DNA of 64,000 nucleotides from Pycnopodia helianthoides (lineage: Eukaryota; Echinodermata; Asteroidea; Forcipulatida; Asteriidae), in contig CM063249.1 in assembly GCA_032158295.1 (NCBI GenBank), positions 12,218,139 through 12,282,138 of the forward strand, in the 5' to 3' direction. Positions 9,819 to 19,600 of this stretch are shown here, piece by piece (within the stretch, counting starts at the first letter, position 1; every line of letters begins with the position of its first letter). The notes under the pieces were generated by a model. It ran no database searches. It was not told where the DNA came from and saw nothing but the letters and a program-made list of their open reading frames with translations. The position numbers were made by a program, and so were the translations under genes.

Positions 9819-10849
9819 TTGTTGATGTTGGTGTTGTTATCGTTGTTGCTGTTGTTGCAGCGTACTTCCTACTTCTAGAGCATACCTTCAATTATTGAAT
9901 TCACGTACTTTGACCACGATTGCAATATTTTAACAATGAGTAAATGTAGCAGCCGTAACGTTTTCTTGTTGGTTTTCATCTTTGGACTGTTGAAAGTCTA
10001 AGAATACTCAATAAATTGATCGGTCTTCATGACCCTAACCTGACTCATCATTTGACCTTTGCCTGGCTTTCCAGGGGCTAGAATGTGGCGGTTTACGGAC
10101 TTCGTACTGGACAGCGGCTACCCGAAGAAGACTGCCCCTCGCGGCATACCACAGAGCCCCAATGCCGCCTTCGTGTGGGGTGGCAATGGCAAAATATACA
10201 TATTCAAGGTAAGTTATTACATCACCCTGGTGCTTCCAGAATGTTGTTAAATACTATTTTTTAGAAAAATACTTAAGATCTGAACTCATGAATTGAAAAT
10301 TATATATATATTTTTTTTAGTAAGTAGGGAGGTCAAAAAATTATCCATTGCACTTGCACAACTAATGCTACCTTTAAGTTATAGCTCAAAAATATCAGTA
10401 CTTTCCGAAAAAAGACTCCAACTGACCTAGTCGTGCGTTTTTAGTTGTGGTGTTAATAATAATAATAATAAAACGTTCGTATGACAGCATTTCAACGGCT
10501 TAGTTGGTTAAACAAACAATTTGGAGGGTCTCTCTTTATTTATTTTCGTATTTTTGTATTGAAACAGGGAGCTCGATACTTCGAATTTAACCCTGTGCGC
10601 GAGAAGGTGGTCAATGCGCCTCAAAAAATCCGCACCAAGTGGCCTGGTTTACCGCCCACAGTGGATGCCGCCCTCCAGTGGCGGAACGGTAAAACTTATT
10701 TCTTCAAGGGTGACAGCTATTGGCGGTTCAACGACGCCAAGCTGAAGGTTGCGAGGGACTACCCTCGTTCCAAGGCCCTCAACTGGATGGGATGTGGATT
10801 ACAGGAGGGTGTTGAACTGCCAGAAAGGTTACAGGAAGGGATGCCGTAG
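2885..10849 (+). CDS. Secreted furin-activated matrix metalloproteinase with hemopexin domain (nine exons; one-base frame break in exon 5)
   Basis: Zinc endopeptidase of the extracellular matrix (M10A family). Coding exons: 2885-3004, 5696-5778, 6854-7041, 7441-7665, 7786-8030, 8394-8504, 9531-9707, 10075-10208, 10568-10849. All introns are GT..AG. With the exon 5 break bridged, the product is about 521 residues, usual for a hemopexin-type MMP. Seen in order: signal peptide about 1-23; propeptide with cysteine switch PRCGVED (Cys95); furin-type site RERR (123-126) directly before the catalytic domain; Zn/Ca-binding segment around 193-228; [11 protein letters not shown] (His244, Glu245, His248, His254) and Met-turn ALMYP (Met262); proline-rich hinge; hemopexin blades bounded by Cys315 and Cys504. 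There is no transmembrane or GPI tail, so it should be secreted and, by analogy with MMP-11 and MMP-28, activated in the secretory pathway. The vertebrate subclass cannot be fixed by eye. As read, the frame ends at 7875-7877. Confidence 0.93.
3005..5695 (+). other. MMP intron 1
   Basis: 2.7 kb, GTAAGT..CAG. It contains a run of 13 G (3430-3442) and a consensus AP-1 site TGAGTCA (3479-3485). AP-1 commonly drives MMP genes, so this could be an intronic control site. There are T-rich runs near 5261-5285. No other gene or clear transposon seen. Confidence 0.85.
5696..5778 (+). CDS. MMP exon 2: propeptide N-terminal helix region
   Basis: This encodes residues 41-67 plus two bases of Arg68. It begins [12 protein letters not shown], matching the conserved 'YL..YGY' opening of MMP propeptides. 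A pyrimidine-bearing acceptor (TTTACAG) precedes it and the donor is GTAGGT. Exon 3 supplies the last base of the Arg codon. Confidence 0.92.
5779..6853 (+). other. MMP intron 2
   Basis: About 1.1 kb, GTAGGT..CAG. AT-rich with no repeat or gene that I can name. Confidence 0.85.
6854..7041 (+). CDS. MMP exon 3: cysteine switch and furin site
   Basis: This encodes residues 69-130. It carries the conserved propeptide tail [19 protein letters not shown], then PRCGVED, whose Cys95 ligates the catalytic zinc in the latent enzyme. At the end comes RERR-YN, a furin-type site that would leave Tyr127 as the mature N terminus. The donor is GTGAGA at 7042; reading through it would reach a stop at 7077-7079, so the splice is needed. 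Confidence 0.93.
7042..7440 (+). other. MMP intron 3
   Basis: 399 bases, GTGAGA..CAG; AT-rich, nothing recognised. Confidence 0.88.
7441..7665 (+). CDS. MMP exon 4: first half of catalytic domain
   Basis: This encodes residues 132-205, from [12 protein letters not shown] to [12 protein letters not shown]. It contains the typical MMP segments '[13 protein letters not shown]' and 'HGDG..FDGPGG', which hold structural zinc and calcium ligands. The acceptor is CTGCAG at 7435-7440 and the donor is GTAAGA. It enters and leaves in phase 1. Confidence 0.94.
7786..8030 (+). CDS. MMP exon 5: zinc-binding half of catalytic domain, with a -1 frame break
   Basis: The exon reads [20 protein letters not shown].. 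in the entering frame and [19 protein letters not shown].. in the exiting frame. The change of frame falls in 7866-7873 (cggaggga). The exon is 245 bases, but the flanking splice phases require a length divisible by three (246). Adding one base in the G-rich run would give HSREGVNLF, which is what the family normally shows here. Without it, translation stops at TGA 7875-7877 after about 235 residues and loses all three zinc histidines. It may be an assembly error or a real lesion. Confidence 0.9.
8031..8393 (+). other. MMP intron 5
   Basis: 363 bases, GTGGGT..CAG; includes a purine-rich AGAGAGA stretch (about 8185-8203). Nothing else seen. Confidence 0.88.
8394..8504 (+). CDS. MMP exon 6: hinge and start of hemopexin domain
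   Basis: This encodes residues 289-324. It is rich in Pro, Gly and Asp ([20 protein letters not shown]), then [12 protein letters not shown]. Cys315 is the first of the two hemopexin cysteines. The acceptor is TTGGCAG and the donor is GTGAGT; the exon enters and leaves in phase 1. Confidence 0.93.
8505..9530 (+). other. MMP intron 6
   Basis: About 1.0 kb, GTGAGT..AAG. It holds the inverted-repeat transposon at 8921-9279. Confidence 0.87.
8921..9279. mobile_element. Non-autonomous inverted-repeat element, GGGCCCAATTTCATAG family (copy 1)
   Basis: The left end GGGCCCAATTTCATAGCGCT is matched by the right end AGCAGCACTATGAAATTGGGCCC as an imperfect inverted repeat about 23 bases long. Interior arms rich in 'GCTTA/TAAGC' repeats pair further. 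There is no open frame, so it must be moved in trans if at all. Related, more decayed copies lie near 28626, 31371, 32952 and 37505. Confidence 0.75.
9531..9707 (+). CDS. MMP exon 7: hemopexin blades 1-2
   Basis: This encodes residues 326-383. [15 protein letters not shown] is a classic hemopexin-repeat strand set, followed by '[25 protein letters not shown]', the DAA-like turn of the next blade. The acceptor (TTTTTGTAAG) is pyrimidine-rich but ends in AAG rather than CAG. The donor is GTATAA. Confidence 0.92.
9708..10074 (+). other. MMP intron 7
   Basis: 367 bases, GTATAA..CAG. A third of it is the (TTG)n tract listed below. Confidence 0.87.
9735..9860. repeat. (TTG)n trinucleotide tract
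   Basis: TTG units with GATG and CTG variants, in MMP intron 7. The tract ends TTGTTGCAG, which resembles a splice acceptor upstream of the true exon 8 acceptor. It opens poly-Val and poly-Thr frames that are not genes. Confidence 0.95.
10075..10208 (+). CDS. MMP exon 8: hemopexin blades 2-3
   Basis: This encodes residues 385-428. It reads '[16 protein letters not shown]..' then '[17 protein letters not shown]', again the blade pattern. The acceptor TTTCCAG lies about 215 bases after a decoy CAG that closes the (TTG)n tract. The exon ends in phase 0 at GTAAGT. Confidence 0.92.
10209..10567 (+). other. MMP intron 8
   Basis: 359 bases, GTAAGT..CAG, with a short (TAA)n run at about 10454-10470. 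Nothing else seen. Confidence 0.87.
10568..10849 (+). CDS. MMP exon 9: hemopexin blades 3-4 and stop
   Basis: This encodes residues 429-521. Recognisable are '[13 protein letters not shown]', '[20 protein letters not shown]' and 'ALNWMGCGL', whose Cys504 should pair with Cys315 to close the propeller. A short polar tail ([15 protein letters not shown]) follows, then TAG at 10847-10849. The tail has no hydrophobic anchor. Confidence 0.94.
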   Translation, partial: GARYFEFNPVREKVVNAPQKIRTKWPGLPPTVDAALQWRNGKTYFFKGDSYWRFNDAKLKVARDYPRSKALNWMGCGLQEGVELPERLQEGMP

Positions 10850-11009
10850 GAGAGGGGGGAAAGGTTCAAAGTGAGAAAATGGAGCAAGCAAACGGTCAAT
10901 GAAAGAAACAAGTTTCTTCTCCTCATCACATAGATTCCTGTTACTATTGTGTTGTCTTTTTAATTGATCCTGTATACTTCCAATAATCATAATGAAACTT
11001 TGTATTGTA

Positions 11010-11015
11010 AATAAA
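11010..11015 (+). terminator. MMP poly(A) signal
   Basis: Canonical AATAAA, 161 bases after the stop codon. A U-rich, A-rich stretch follows (about 11020-11050). It is the first canonical hexamer after the stop, so the 3' UTR is probably about 180 bases. Confidence 0.75.
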
Positions 11016-13572
11016 TCAAATATAAATTTTTACCAAATTGTATTTAGTTTCTTTGACCGTCCAGTTGTTACATTTGTCATGTGTTGGCGACTTCCGTTTG
11101 TTGCAGGCCTTTGACAGATCAACTAATTTATTTCTCCACGAGCCTTTCTTATCTATTTTGCTACCAAGTCTCGTCAACTCCAGTCTGATAAGATTTAATT
11201 AATCGATTCCGTTGGGTATTATATCGATCTTTGCTGTAATTAGTCGACAGCACTTGCATGTCGATGGCACCCTTGTTTCACAATAACAACATGAAAAGAG
11301 AAACACATACTCAACTTATAAACGACATACCGCCCTCTTGTGATGATATAAGCACACTTTTGTGTTACGGTATTAAAAGTAAATGCCAGCCTCTTGATTA
11401 TACTTTTCATGCAATCACAAAAATTATTGATAATATGAAATGATTGATCAGGGATTAAACAAAGATTTCACCAACTGAACTTCACAACCTAATATATATT
11501 CCACTAACGACTTTGGAGTAGAAACCTTTTTTCTCAATTAGTATTTTTGTGAACAACCTGTCCATTTGTGTAGTGAATTGACGCTCTTAATTATAATCGT
11601 CATGATTTTATAATTCCAAGTATTCTTTATTTTAACGTTTGTATCCGTGGATATTGAAACGCCGTTTATTCATTGAAAATGAATAAATAAATAAATAAAT
11701 AAATAGTTATTTTGTAGTTTCAGATAAAAACAAAATCACCCGACGGAGTTGATGTCTGTACAGGTCGGGGACACCGTTTGAATACTTTTTTAGATACTTT
11801 TTTTAAATGTTCTTTTTTATCAAAGACTAATTGGCTGATAGAGTTTTAATAAAAGCTACTTTTATACTAAATCTTGGTAATGTTTTCTTTGTAAATGGAA
11901 ATTCATTTACAGTGTGTTTTACAGTTCTTTAACTCAAAATGTTAAGACACAGTATAGCTGTGGGGTAGCCACATTATTAAAAATTAGTTATCTTTCATTT
12001 ATTTATGTTTTTTTTTATTTGTCTAATGGATGGCGATGTTGATGAAAATATAGCTTTTTACCTCATCATACATCAAAGATGAAAGGCGCAAATTCATCAA
12101 TCATTACCAGTGCATTTTGTTCTCATTCAGCGCGCATAAGCTTCGATCAGAGTGCACTTTATTCCTCACAGAATAATCAAATGATTGATGAATTATCATA
12201 TCTCCAACATCCTCGGCATTCGTTCTGTGTGTCAACATCATCAAGGGGAGACATTCTCAATATTTACGGGGGGATATTTTCGGACCGTGTCGGTCTCTTC
12301 GTCGTGTTTCTCGGTCATCAACATCATCATCTCCCTTCCACTCCTCCGCGGAATCATTGTTCACGGTCATTAGTCACGTTGATAACTTCTCCTCGCTGAC
12401 TGGCAGATTGAAACCTGTACATTGGGTGGTCGAGATTGCAGTCAGATTTATTTTTCGGTAAAACTGGGTGAGGCTTGAAATGAAATCCTCTAGACCTATA
12501 ACATTTCATAGATTATTGAGGTGCCGGTGAAAGGTCCGTGTTTTGTGTCCTTGTATATTAAAATTCAAGGATGTCGCAACTCCCAAGAACTCACACCTTG
12601 AAGCAAAATTGTCTTCAAGAAAGTTTACACAAAGTCGCTTTCAAAGTTAAGAGACCGAGTCGGTCAGTATTTCAGAATATCTGAGTCGGCACAGCTAATA
12701 ATTATAGACAACCATCTCGATACATGGGCGTAACTTGATGCGACAAGGGAGAACTGCTGTAGTTATTTGGGGAGCAAAAGGTGAAGAGGTTGGCTACCGA
12801 AAACAAGGGGAGCACGGGGACCACGTGCCCCCTTGAAGTCCGTGCCCTCCCCCATTTAAAAATATGGACATTTGGGATTCTTTCTTCGGTGATATTATGT
12901 ACAAAAAGAAAGGCATAATGTGTAAACACTGGAGTTTTAAATCGAACTGGGGAAAAAACCCGCACCGTGCATGAACTCGATCTCTCAAGGGGATAGTCAT
13001 AGCAGATCGCCTATCATTCATGTCGGTTCAAATGGAAGATATGGAGAGCGATCATTTTCACCATTATTCGGGTTACTGGTTCACCTCAATACTCTGCGAT
13101 CATGCCACAAAATGGGGGACTGATAACAGTTCAAACCGCAGACAGGGAGCGCGGGGGCACAACATTGAATTTGAAACTTTTGGTGACGTCGATTTGTCTA
13201 ACTCTGAAGATGATCTTTGCCCCGAGTGTAATAAATCATAATACATAACGAAATACAAATAATAACAAAATTTTACAGTCAAATAATCGTCGATGTTTTA
13301 GAGTTATGCGGAGGTGAATCTCAATGTCAATAACATGCATGTACCTTTTTCCACCATTTACCTTTCATGTACCTTTTTCGAGAAAGTTTTTCATTGGTTC
13401 TTCTTCCGCATCTTCCATTGTCAGCGACCCAAATCCGCAGCAATGATCTTCACCGTTACAAGGGGTCTCTCGTATATACAACTGCCGTTTGAAATCATGA
13501 GCGGCTCTACAATGAAATCGAACCAAAGTTGGACGTGAATTTTGAAAATTAATGGTTTTCCTCAGTGCTGCT
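11016..13572. other. Intergenic, no gene seen
   Basis: It contains an (AAAT)n run (about 11680-11705) and a CTCF-like motif (11327-11346, -). Open frames such as 12079-12399 and 13020-13241 show no recognisable domain and no splice support. Confidence 0.6.
11327..11346 (-). promoter_or_regulatory. CTCF-like motif, - strand
   Basis: The - strand reads CACAAGAGGGCGGTA, matching the AGRGGGC core but with GG for GC after it. It lies just beyond the MMP poly(A) signal and faces the + strand match at 256-272. Confidence 0.25.
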
Positions 13573-13966
13573 TTAAAGGAACATTACAGAATTGGTTTTT
13601 GCTAACAAAACAGTTGCCGGCCGTGTAAGCACTTTATGTAATCCACCATATACATAAACTGATAAACCTGTAGAAGTTTGAGATCGATCGGCCATCTGGG
13701 TCACGAGAAAATAGTGAAAAACCGATTACACATTTGCATGAAATCATATAGATTCAACAAATGAATAAAACGCTCACTGAAAGATAAACTCCAATCGGAA
13801 AATTAGTTTATTCATTTCTCATCAAATATGGCATTTCAGACAGAAATATTTCAAGGGATGTTTTCTACTATCATCATCATTAGACTGTGTAAGTTCTATG
13901 TAAATCTTTGATCAAAAAGTATATTTTACAAGTTTGTTTCTTACCAATTCTGTAATGTTCCTTTAA
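13573..13966. mobile_element. TTAA-ended MITE, family A copy 1
   Basis: It starts TTAAAGGAACATTACAGAAT and ends with the exact reverse complement, giving a terminal inverted repeat of about 23 bases that includes TTAA at both edges. Length is about 394 bases and it has no coding capacity. TTAA target sites are the signature of piggyBac-type transposition; the transposase family is inferred from that alone. Copies 2 and 3 (18501 and 54538) align along the full length with few differences. Confidence 0.85.
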
Positions 13967-14127
13967 CTACAAAGAATTTCGCTGCATCGCGATGCATCGG
14001 TCCTTTTGATACCAGAGGAGGATGGGCTTGGAAACTTCGATAACTGAGCTAGGGTGCAGTTAAGGTGGGCTCGATAAGAACATGTTGCCACACCGGAGCT
14101 ATAGCCCAGTTCTCTTCATCTGTACTC

Positions 14128-14510
14128 TTAAAGACACTGGACACCTTTGGTAATTGTCAAAGACCAGTCTTCTCACTTGGTGTATCTCAACATATGCACA
14201 AAAATAACAGACCTGTCAAAATTTGAACTTAATTGGTCGTCGAAGTTGCGAGATAATAATGGAAGAAAAAACACCCTTGTCACACGAAGTTGTGTGCTTT
14301 CAGATGCTTGATTTCGAGACCTCACGCTCTCAAAATCAATTCAAATATTTTACTGAGAAATTACTTTTTTCTCAAAAACTACGTTACTTCAGAGGGAGCC
14401 GTTTCTCACAATGTTTTATACTATCAACAGCTCTCCATTGCTCGCTACCAAATAAGTTTTTTTGCTAACAATTATTTTGAGTAATTACCAATAGTGTCCA
14501 GTGCCTTTAA
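14128..14510. mobile_element. TTAA-ended MITE, family B
   Basis: It starts TTAAAGACACTGGACACC and ends GGTGTCCAGTG-type sequence (ATAGTGTCCAGTGCCTTTAA), an inverted repeat of about 28 bases with a few mismatches. Its interior contains a block related to families A and C (about 14209-14262, 'ACCTGTCAAAATTTGAAC..'). Confidence 0.8.
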
Positions 14511-14519
14511 TGCTTCCCT

Positions 14520-15051
14520 AATTGACTCGGATCCGGGTACCGTGGGGGACCCATTTCTGAGTATAGTATGACCCCGAAATAATGTGTAATAAATAGTCCA
14601 GCATGTCTTACACTCTTCAGTCTCCTGACGATGACTAGAGCAAGCTAGTCGAAACGTTGAGACCAAAAAGAACTCACTCCGCGGCAGTGCAGTTAATTAC
14701 GAGAAGTCCCCCCGATCCACAAAGCTAAAGTAGTAGTCCAGGCCGATTTCCTATCCTCCCGCCCAGGTAGTAGTTAATAAGCAGGACAGTTCTTTTCAGA
14801 ACTGAGAAGTCTCCCGAATTCCAAAAAAACCTACTCCGCGGTAGTAGAATATAATAGCAAGACAAGTTCTCTAAAGAACAAATCTACACAGTAGATATTT
14901 TTTACACATGGTGTTACCGCAAACCGAATATATACTAATGTGTCAAAATTACGCAAAGTCTGAGTTTAAATCCCATTTTTAAAACCATTTTCCGGATCAG
15001 CTTGACCCAGAAATGAGTCGGGCCCCCTGGAACCTGGAATCCGGGTCAATT
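14520..15051. mobile_element. Inverted-repeat element of about 530 bases with hammerhead-like and histone-stem-loop-like motifs
   Basis: The left end AATTGACTCGGATCCGGGTA.. pairs imperfectly with the right end ..GGAATCCGGGTCAATT over some 45 bases (both also carry 'CATTTCTG'/'CAGAAATG'). Inside are CTGACGA-stem-GAAA (14625-14654), AGTTCTTTTCAGAACT (14788-14803) and ACACATGGTGTTACCGCAAACC (about 14906-14928). It sits 10 bases after the family B MITE. No protein is encoded. Confidence 0.6.
14788..14803 (+). repeat. Histone-3'-stem-loop-like hairpin
   Basis: AGTTCTTTTCAGAACT: a 6-bp perfect stem with loop TTTC, the same shape and loop as the metazoan histone mRNA 3' stem-loop, but with A-U at the base and without the usual CCAAA/ACCCA flanks. 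It lies within the element at 14520-15051. Confidence 0.4.
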
Positions 15052-16487
15052 CTGAGTTTTTAGAGTATGGGAAGTCCTCCATTAGGGCTACCTACCCTGA
15101 ACTATCGATTGATGTTCTTTTGTACCGATATCCCAAGCTTGCATTGATAGTAGTTAATGATATTAATGTTGTGAGACTCAAGCAGTATATCTATCAAGTA
15201 ACTTGAAAATATCAAATTAGAACTTAACAAATTGAAAAATACCAAACAGCTCAACAACAACCATGGGGATGCAAGACCAATATTTGTGATACTGATAGGT
15301 GGTGTGAAAAAAAGTATTTTGCATACAACTGACAACAGTTTCTTCTCACGTCCATCAAGGAGAGGTTGTTTTCTCACCGGGTTTGCAGCTACTCGACATT
15401 CCAAAGCAGCCGCTTTGGAATCACCAACTAATCTGCGGTTAGACTAATGTAAAGACATCTATCGATCTCTCACCCAAAGAAAGGGACCCAAAAAATAGAC
15501 TCGATCGTCAATAAGTTCTTCGGGTAGACTTTTAAGGTAAATATGCCATGTGTCATGGGTGATTGATAAGTGGGTGAACATATTAATAGTACTTGGTACT
15601 TGGTTGGTTTCCTCCTGAAAACATCCTCTTGGGATCTTGGCTAGGAGGGTCACGGGGAGTTGAAGACGTCTTTATGTTAACACTATACTTTACTATATGT
15701 AGTAAAATTACGTAAATGGAAAATTAAACGAATTTATCATGCACATAAAGCTAAGAATTGGAGCTTTTAACGTCAGCAGGTGAGCAGCGAGTTTTTGTCC
15801 TGTCTTTATTAAAACAAACAAAACCAAAGATACCACTCTATCATAAGCTCATACATTTTGATATTTATTATACATTCGTAGCTTAATATCAATGAGCTGT
15901 AAATTATTCATTATTCATTATTGGAATTTCCCTCGAGCAATGCACATGCAGGCGTAGTCGTCGTCACATCTGCTAAATAATGGAATAGTCCAAAGGTGCG
16001 GTGGGGGAGAACAGAATAATAAAAACAACCTGCACGTGGACTCTGTTTGAAACATGTAGTTCGTGTTAACACCCTTGTTTTATTAACCAAATTCACAAAT
16101 TGATATTAAAAAACACTTATGTTACGAAAAGAAGAATAATTCAAGAAATGTATTGCATATTGAGTATAGGGGAGTAATATGATACCGTAACTGTAAAAAT
16201 TCACCATGGACTACGCGGTACAAAATGAAGATTATATCTGCCAATCAATGGGCAACGACCACACAATCTTTACCATTCGCGTCAATGCAATCAGCTGTTT
16301 CGCGACCGTGCGTTACGGGTGTAGTCAACATACGGTAGCAGTTAACACACAAATGTGGGCGATGTTCATAAATGAACGCACGCAATAAACACTCAACAGA
16401 ATTGTACACAAGCTTTTTGCTCTCCTCTACTGGACGACATCTCTCGTGAAAAGAGCACCACCATTTTGATCAGAAAGGAAACAAATC
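15052..16487. other. Intergenic and putative TRAF4 promoter/5' UTR
   Basis: A perfect 10-bp hairpin ATTCCAAAGCAGCCGCTTTGGAAT lies near 15398-15421. Just upstream of the TRAF4 start, CACCACCATTTT (about 16456-16467) resembles a YY1 site. No gene seen; the transcription start is not placed. Confidence 0.55.
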
Positions 16488-16630
16488 ATGCCCGGGCACA
16501 AGTGCCGTTTCCACGAGAAGGTTTCCCGGCAGTACATCTGTCCGCTATGCCGTCTGCCGATGTGTTCCCCAGTGCAGATCACGACGTGTGGACATCACTA
16601 TTGCGACACCTGTCTGCAAGAATATCTCAG
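16488..16630 (+). CDS. TRAF4: TRAF4 exon 1: start and most of RING finger
   Basis: Residues 1-47 plus two bases of Ser48. The ATG has A at -3 and begins MPGHKC, matching the MPG start of vertebrate TRAF4. It carries RING ligands Cys18 to Cys42. The donor is GTAAGG at 16631. Confidence 0.93.
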
Positions 16631-19600
16631 GTAAGGGGAAGTCCTCCTTTTTGTATTTTGGTAAAGTCTACGGACTTGTAGTTGTATTCACTGAAGGTAA
16701 TGTAGTTACTTACATGGGAACCCTTACATGTACGTGTATTACTTAGAAAGTCCAGTGAATTGATTTGAAATAATTTCTCTGATCAATTCTTTATTGATTA
16801 TTCAAAATAAATAAGAAGTAATTTACCTAATTACTTGTAAACTAGCTGCTACAAGCTACAACCGTGTATAAATCTCTTTTGGGGTGGAGTGTTGGCCCTG
16901 AAAAGAGCCATTGGTCTGATCTAACTATGGTTCTGTCTAACTATGATACAGGTAAGGATTTAAGGAGGCTTGTTCTGTTTTACTGGTGCTGCTTATTGAA
17001 ACTTGACAACTACACTATAGTCAACCTACTGATTTGACTTCCCAGCTTGGATTTGAGTCATCATGTTCAAGGCCTTTGATTGGAGTTTCGGACAATTGTC
17101 CTGATGGCCTAAGCAAAATTTCACTATGACTCACACCACACCCCCTATCATGCCTATCCCCCACCTCCATTGTCATCTTCAAACAGCTCTGAATAGAGTC
17201 AACATTTCCATAGGTGGCAGGTATCTATTGAAGCCATCATTGACTCGTTTCGAAACTATACAGCATCAGGCTCTTGCTCCAGGTTACTGAACAATTTGCA
17301 AGCATTCACTTTTAGTTACGGGGCTTCAAACAGGCGGACAGAACCTCAGCCGGAGCCCAAGCTGTGGTTTCAAAAAATTCCATCATTTTGTTGTATTGCG
17401 GCTTGTTTGAAAAATAGTCGGGACCCCTTCTTAAACTGTGAATGTCAGCAGTCAACACTGTCATTGCGTACAGAGAATGTGACCAAGCAACTGGTTAATG
17501 TGGTGCATCGTATGCGAGTTCTGAAGTTTAATATCTATGAGTATAGGGCATATCAATATTTCACTTGATACAAAACAATATGTACTTTGACATTTAGACA
17601 AAAATAAATAGTCGGTGTCAAAATTCAAAACAGGGTGTTCAAAGGACACACAGACTCCTCTTTGGCTAACCACTATATGTATGTGTACCTAACATTCATT
17701 GCTCACATCGTGTTCAAACATGTCCAGGTGTGTTGCTCAATACAAGGTATTAACTTGCAGTTAATTGCAGACCCATGACAGTTTAAAAGGAGCCAGTCAG
17801 GTTCCCCATGGGTTGTGTGGCGTGCTGTTCCTCATGGCTTACATGTAGTCTAGCCTCTTTTGTATTCTTATTTTCAATCCTATTGCAGATTAAATCTTGA
17901 TTAGATTTGTCTGGGGAAAAAAAAAGAACTTTAAACATCGAACAGTGAGATTATACCAAGTATAGGCCTACTCAGCAGCTGCTTCTTTATCTTCTTCACT
18001 TCTTTAATCGGATTTTGGAGAATTCAGAAGTGACCTGGAGAAGTTTATGTCATCAACAAGACATGATTTTGTCCTTGGGGTAAGGGGAGGGTAGCTTTAT
18101 CAATAAGGACAACTTGTCAATTTTCATTGACAAGTTGACAGTTAAATCCATTGTGAAATATGGAAGGGTTGCAGTTTGGTTTGGTTTGGTTTAGACAGGT
18201 AGTCTGTCAAGAAAAGTTTCCGTAAGTTCCACGGTGATGGCCGAGAACTCACATTTAAAATTTGTTTGAAATGATCAGGGTGTGTAGCAAGTGTAGTTTT
18301 ATTCACCCCAAATTGATCATATTGATCAGATTATTGCAAAATCACATAAAATATTGAACTGTCTTGTATTGTTACAATTATAATCAGTCTGCTTGCAGAT
18401 TAGTTTTTACTGTATATAGTGCTTTTATAGTGTGTTCATTTAAAAATGTACATGTAACCAACTGAAACTTAAAAATGAACACAGAGAAATCATTCTTTGG
18501 TTAAAGAAACATTACAGAATTGGTTGTTGCTAACAAAACAGTTGCTGGTAGTCAGTGTAAGCACTTTATGTAATACACCATATACATAAACTGACAAACC
18601 CGTAGAAGTTTGAGATCGATCGGCCTTTTGGGTCACGAGAAAACAGTGAAAAACCGATTACACATTTGCATGAAATCATATAGGTTCAACAAATGAATAA
18701 AACGCTCACTGAGCGATAAACTCAAATCGGAAAATTAGTTCATTCATTTCTCATCAAATATGGCATTTCAGACAGAAATATTTCAAGGGATGTTTTCTAC
18801 TATCATCATCATTAGACCGTGTAAGTTTTATGTAAATCTGTGATCAAAAGTATATTTTACAAGTTTTTTTCTTACCAATTCTGTAATGTTCCTTTAAGTT
18901 TCAAGCTAGAACTAGATCTTCTTGTACTTTGTAGCAGCAGACAAAAAAAATCTATACAAAAATTGCGGTCTGACTAAAAGGTCCATGGATTGCTAAAGTT
19001 CAAAGAGGCGGGTAATGCAACCATTGATGAATGTTGTTTCAATTTGCATGGATGAGAAAACAAATCACAGCCAACGTCAAGGTTGGGAAATGCCATTGTG
19101 TGGGCCAAGTTTCATTGATAATGTTTCTCAAGGAGAGTGTGTATAGTCACTCATGTTGCAGCACTCCCCCGTGAACAGTTGATCTGCTGGCCAAATGCCA
19201 GTTAAAATACCCAAGGACTCGTTTGAAAGTCTGTCAAAATGGTCTACAGCTGGTGGCTTGTTCATTGATTCCCTTCCAGCACGATCACCCAGGCCTGATA
19301 CTTCACCGCAGAGGCAACAAAGGCAATTGCCTTCGTGCCCAATGATCATTGCCTTGGTGCCCCCTTTGAAGTTTTTCCAGATTTTCCTCATTTAGGTGTG
19401 CCCTTTGAAAAAGGCAAAACTGCCTTGCCCTTTATGAGCGAACTGTCAGGCCTGCTTCACTTCACCTCTGTATGCATAGATGGATTAAATATGGCTTCAA
19501 ATTCGAGTCTATCCTAATTGAAAATGTTTGAGGGGTCCCTTTAGATGGACTGGTAAAAATGCTGCACTTGTGAGACATCAAGCTTACTTGTATGTGTGGT

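Noticed and set aside
9604..9898. Poly-Thr and poly-Val frames
   Set aside because: They arise from the (TTG)n tract in MMP intron 7 and from exon 7 antisense.
14788..14803. A histone gene or pseudogene nearby
   Set aside because: The stem-loop is not preceded by any histone-fold coding sequence; it sits inside a dispersed repeat.
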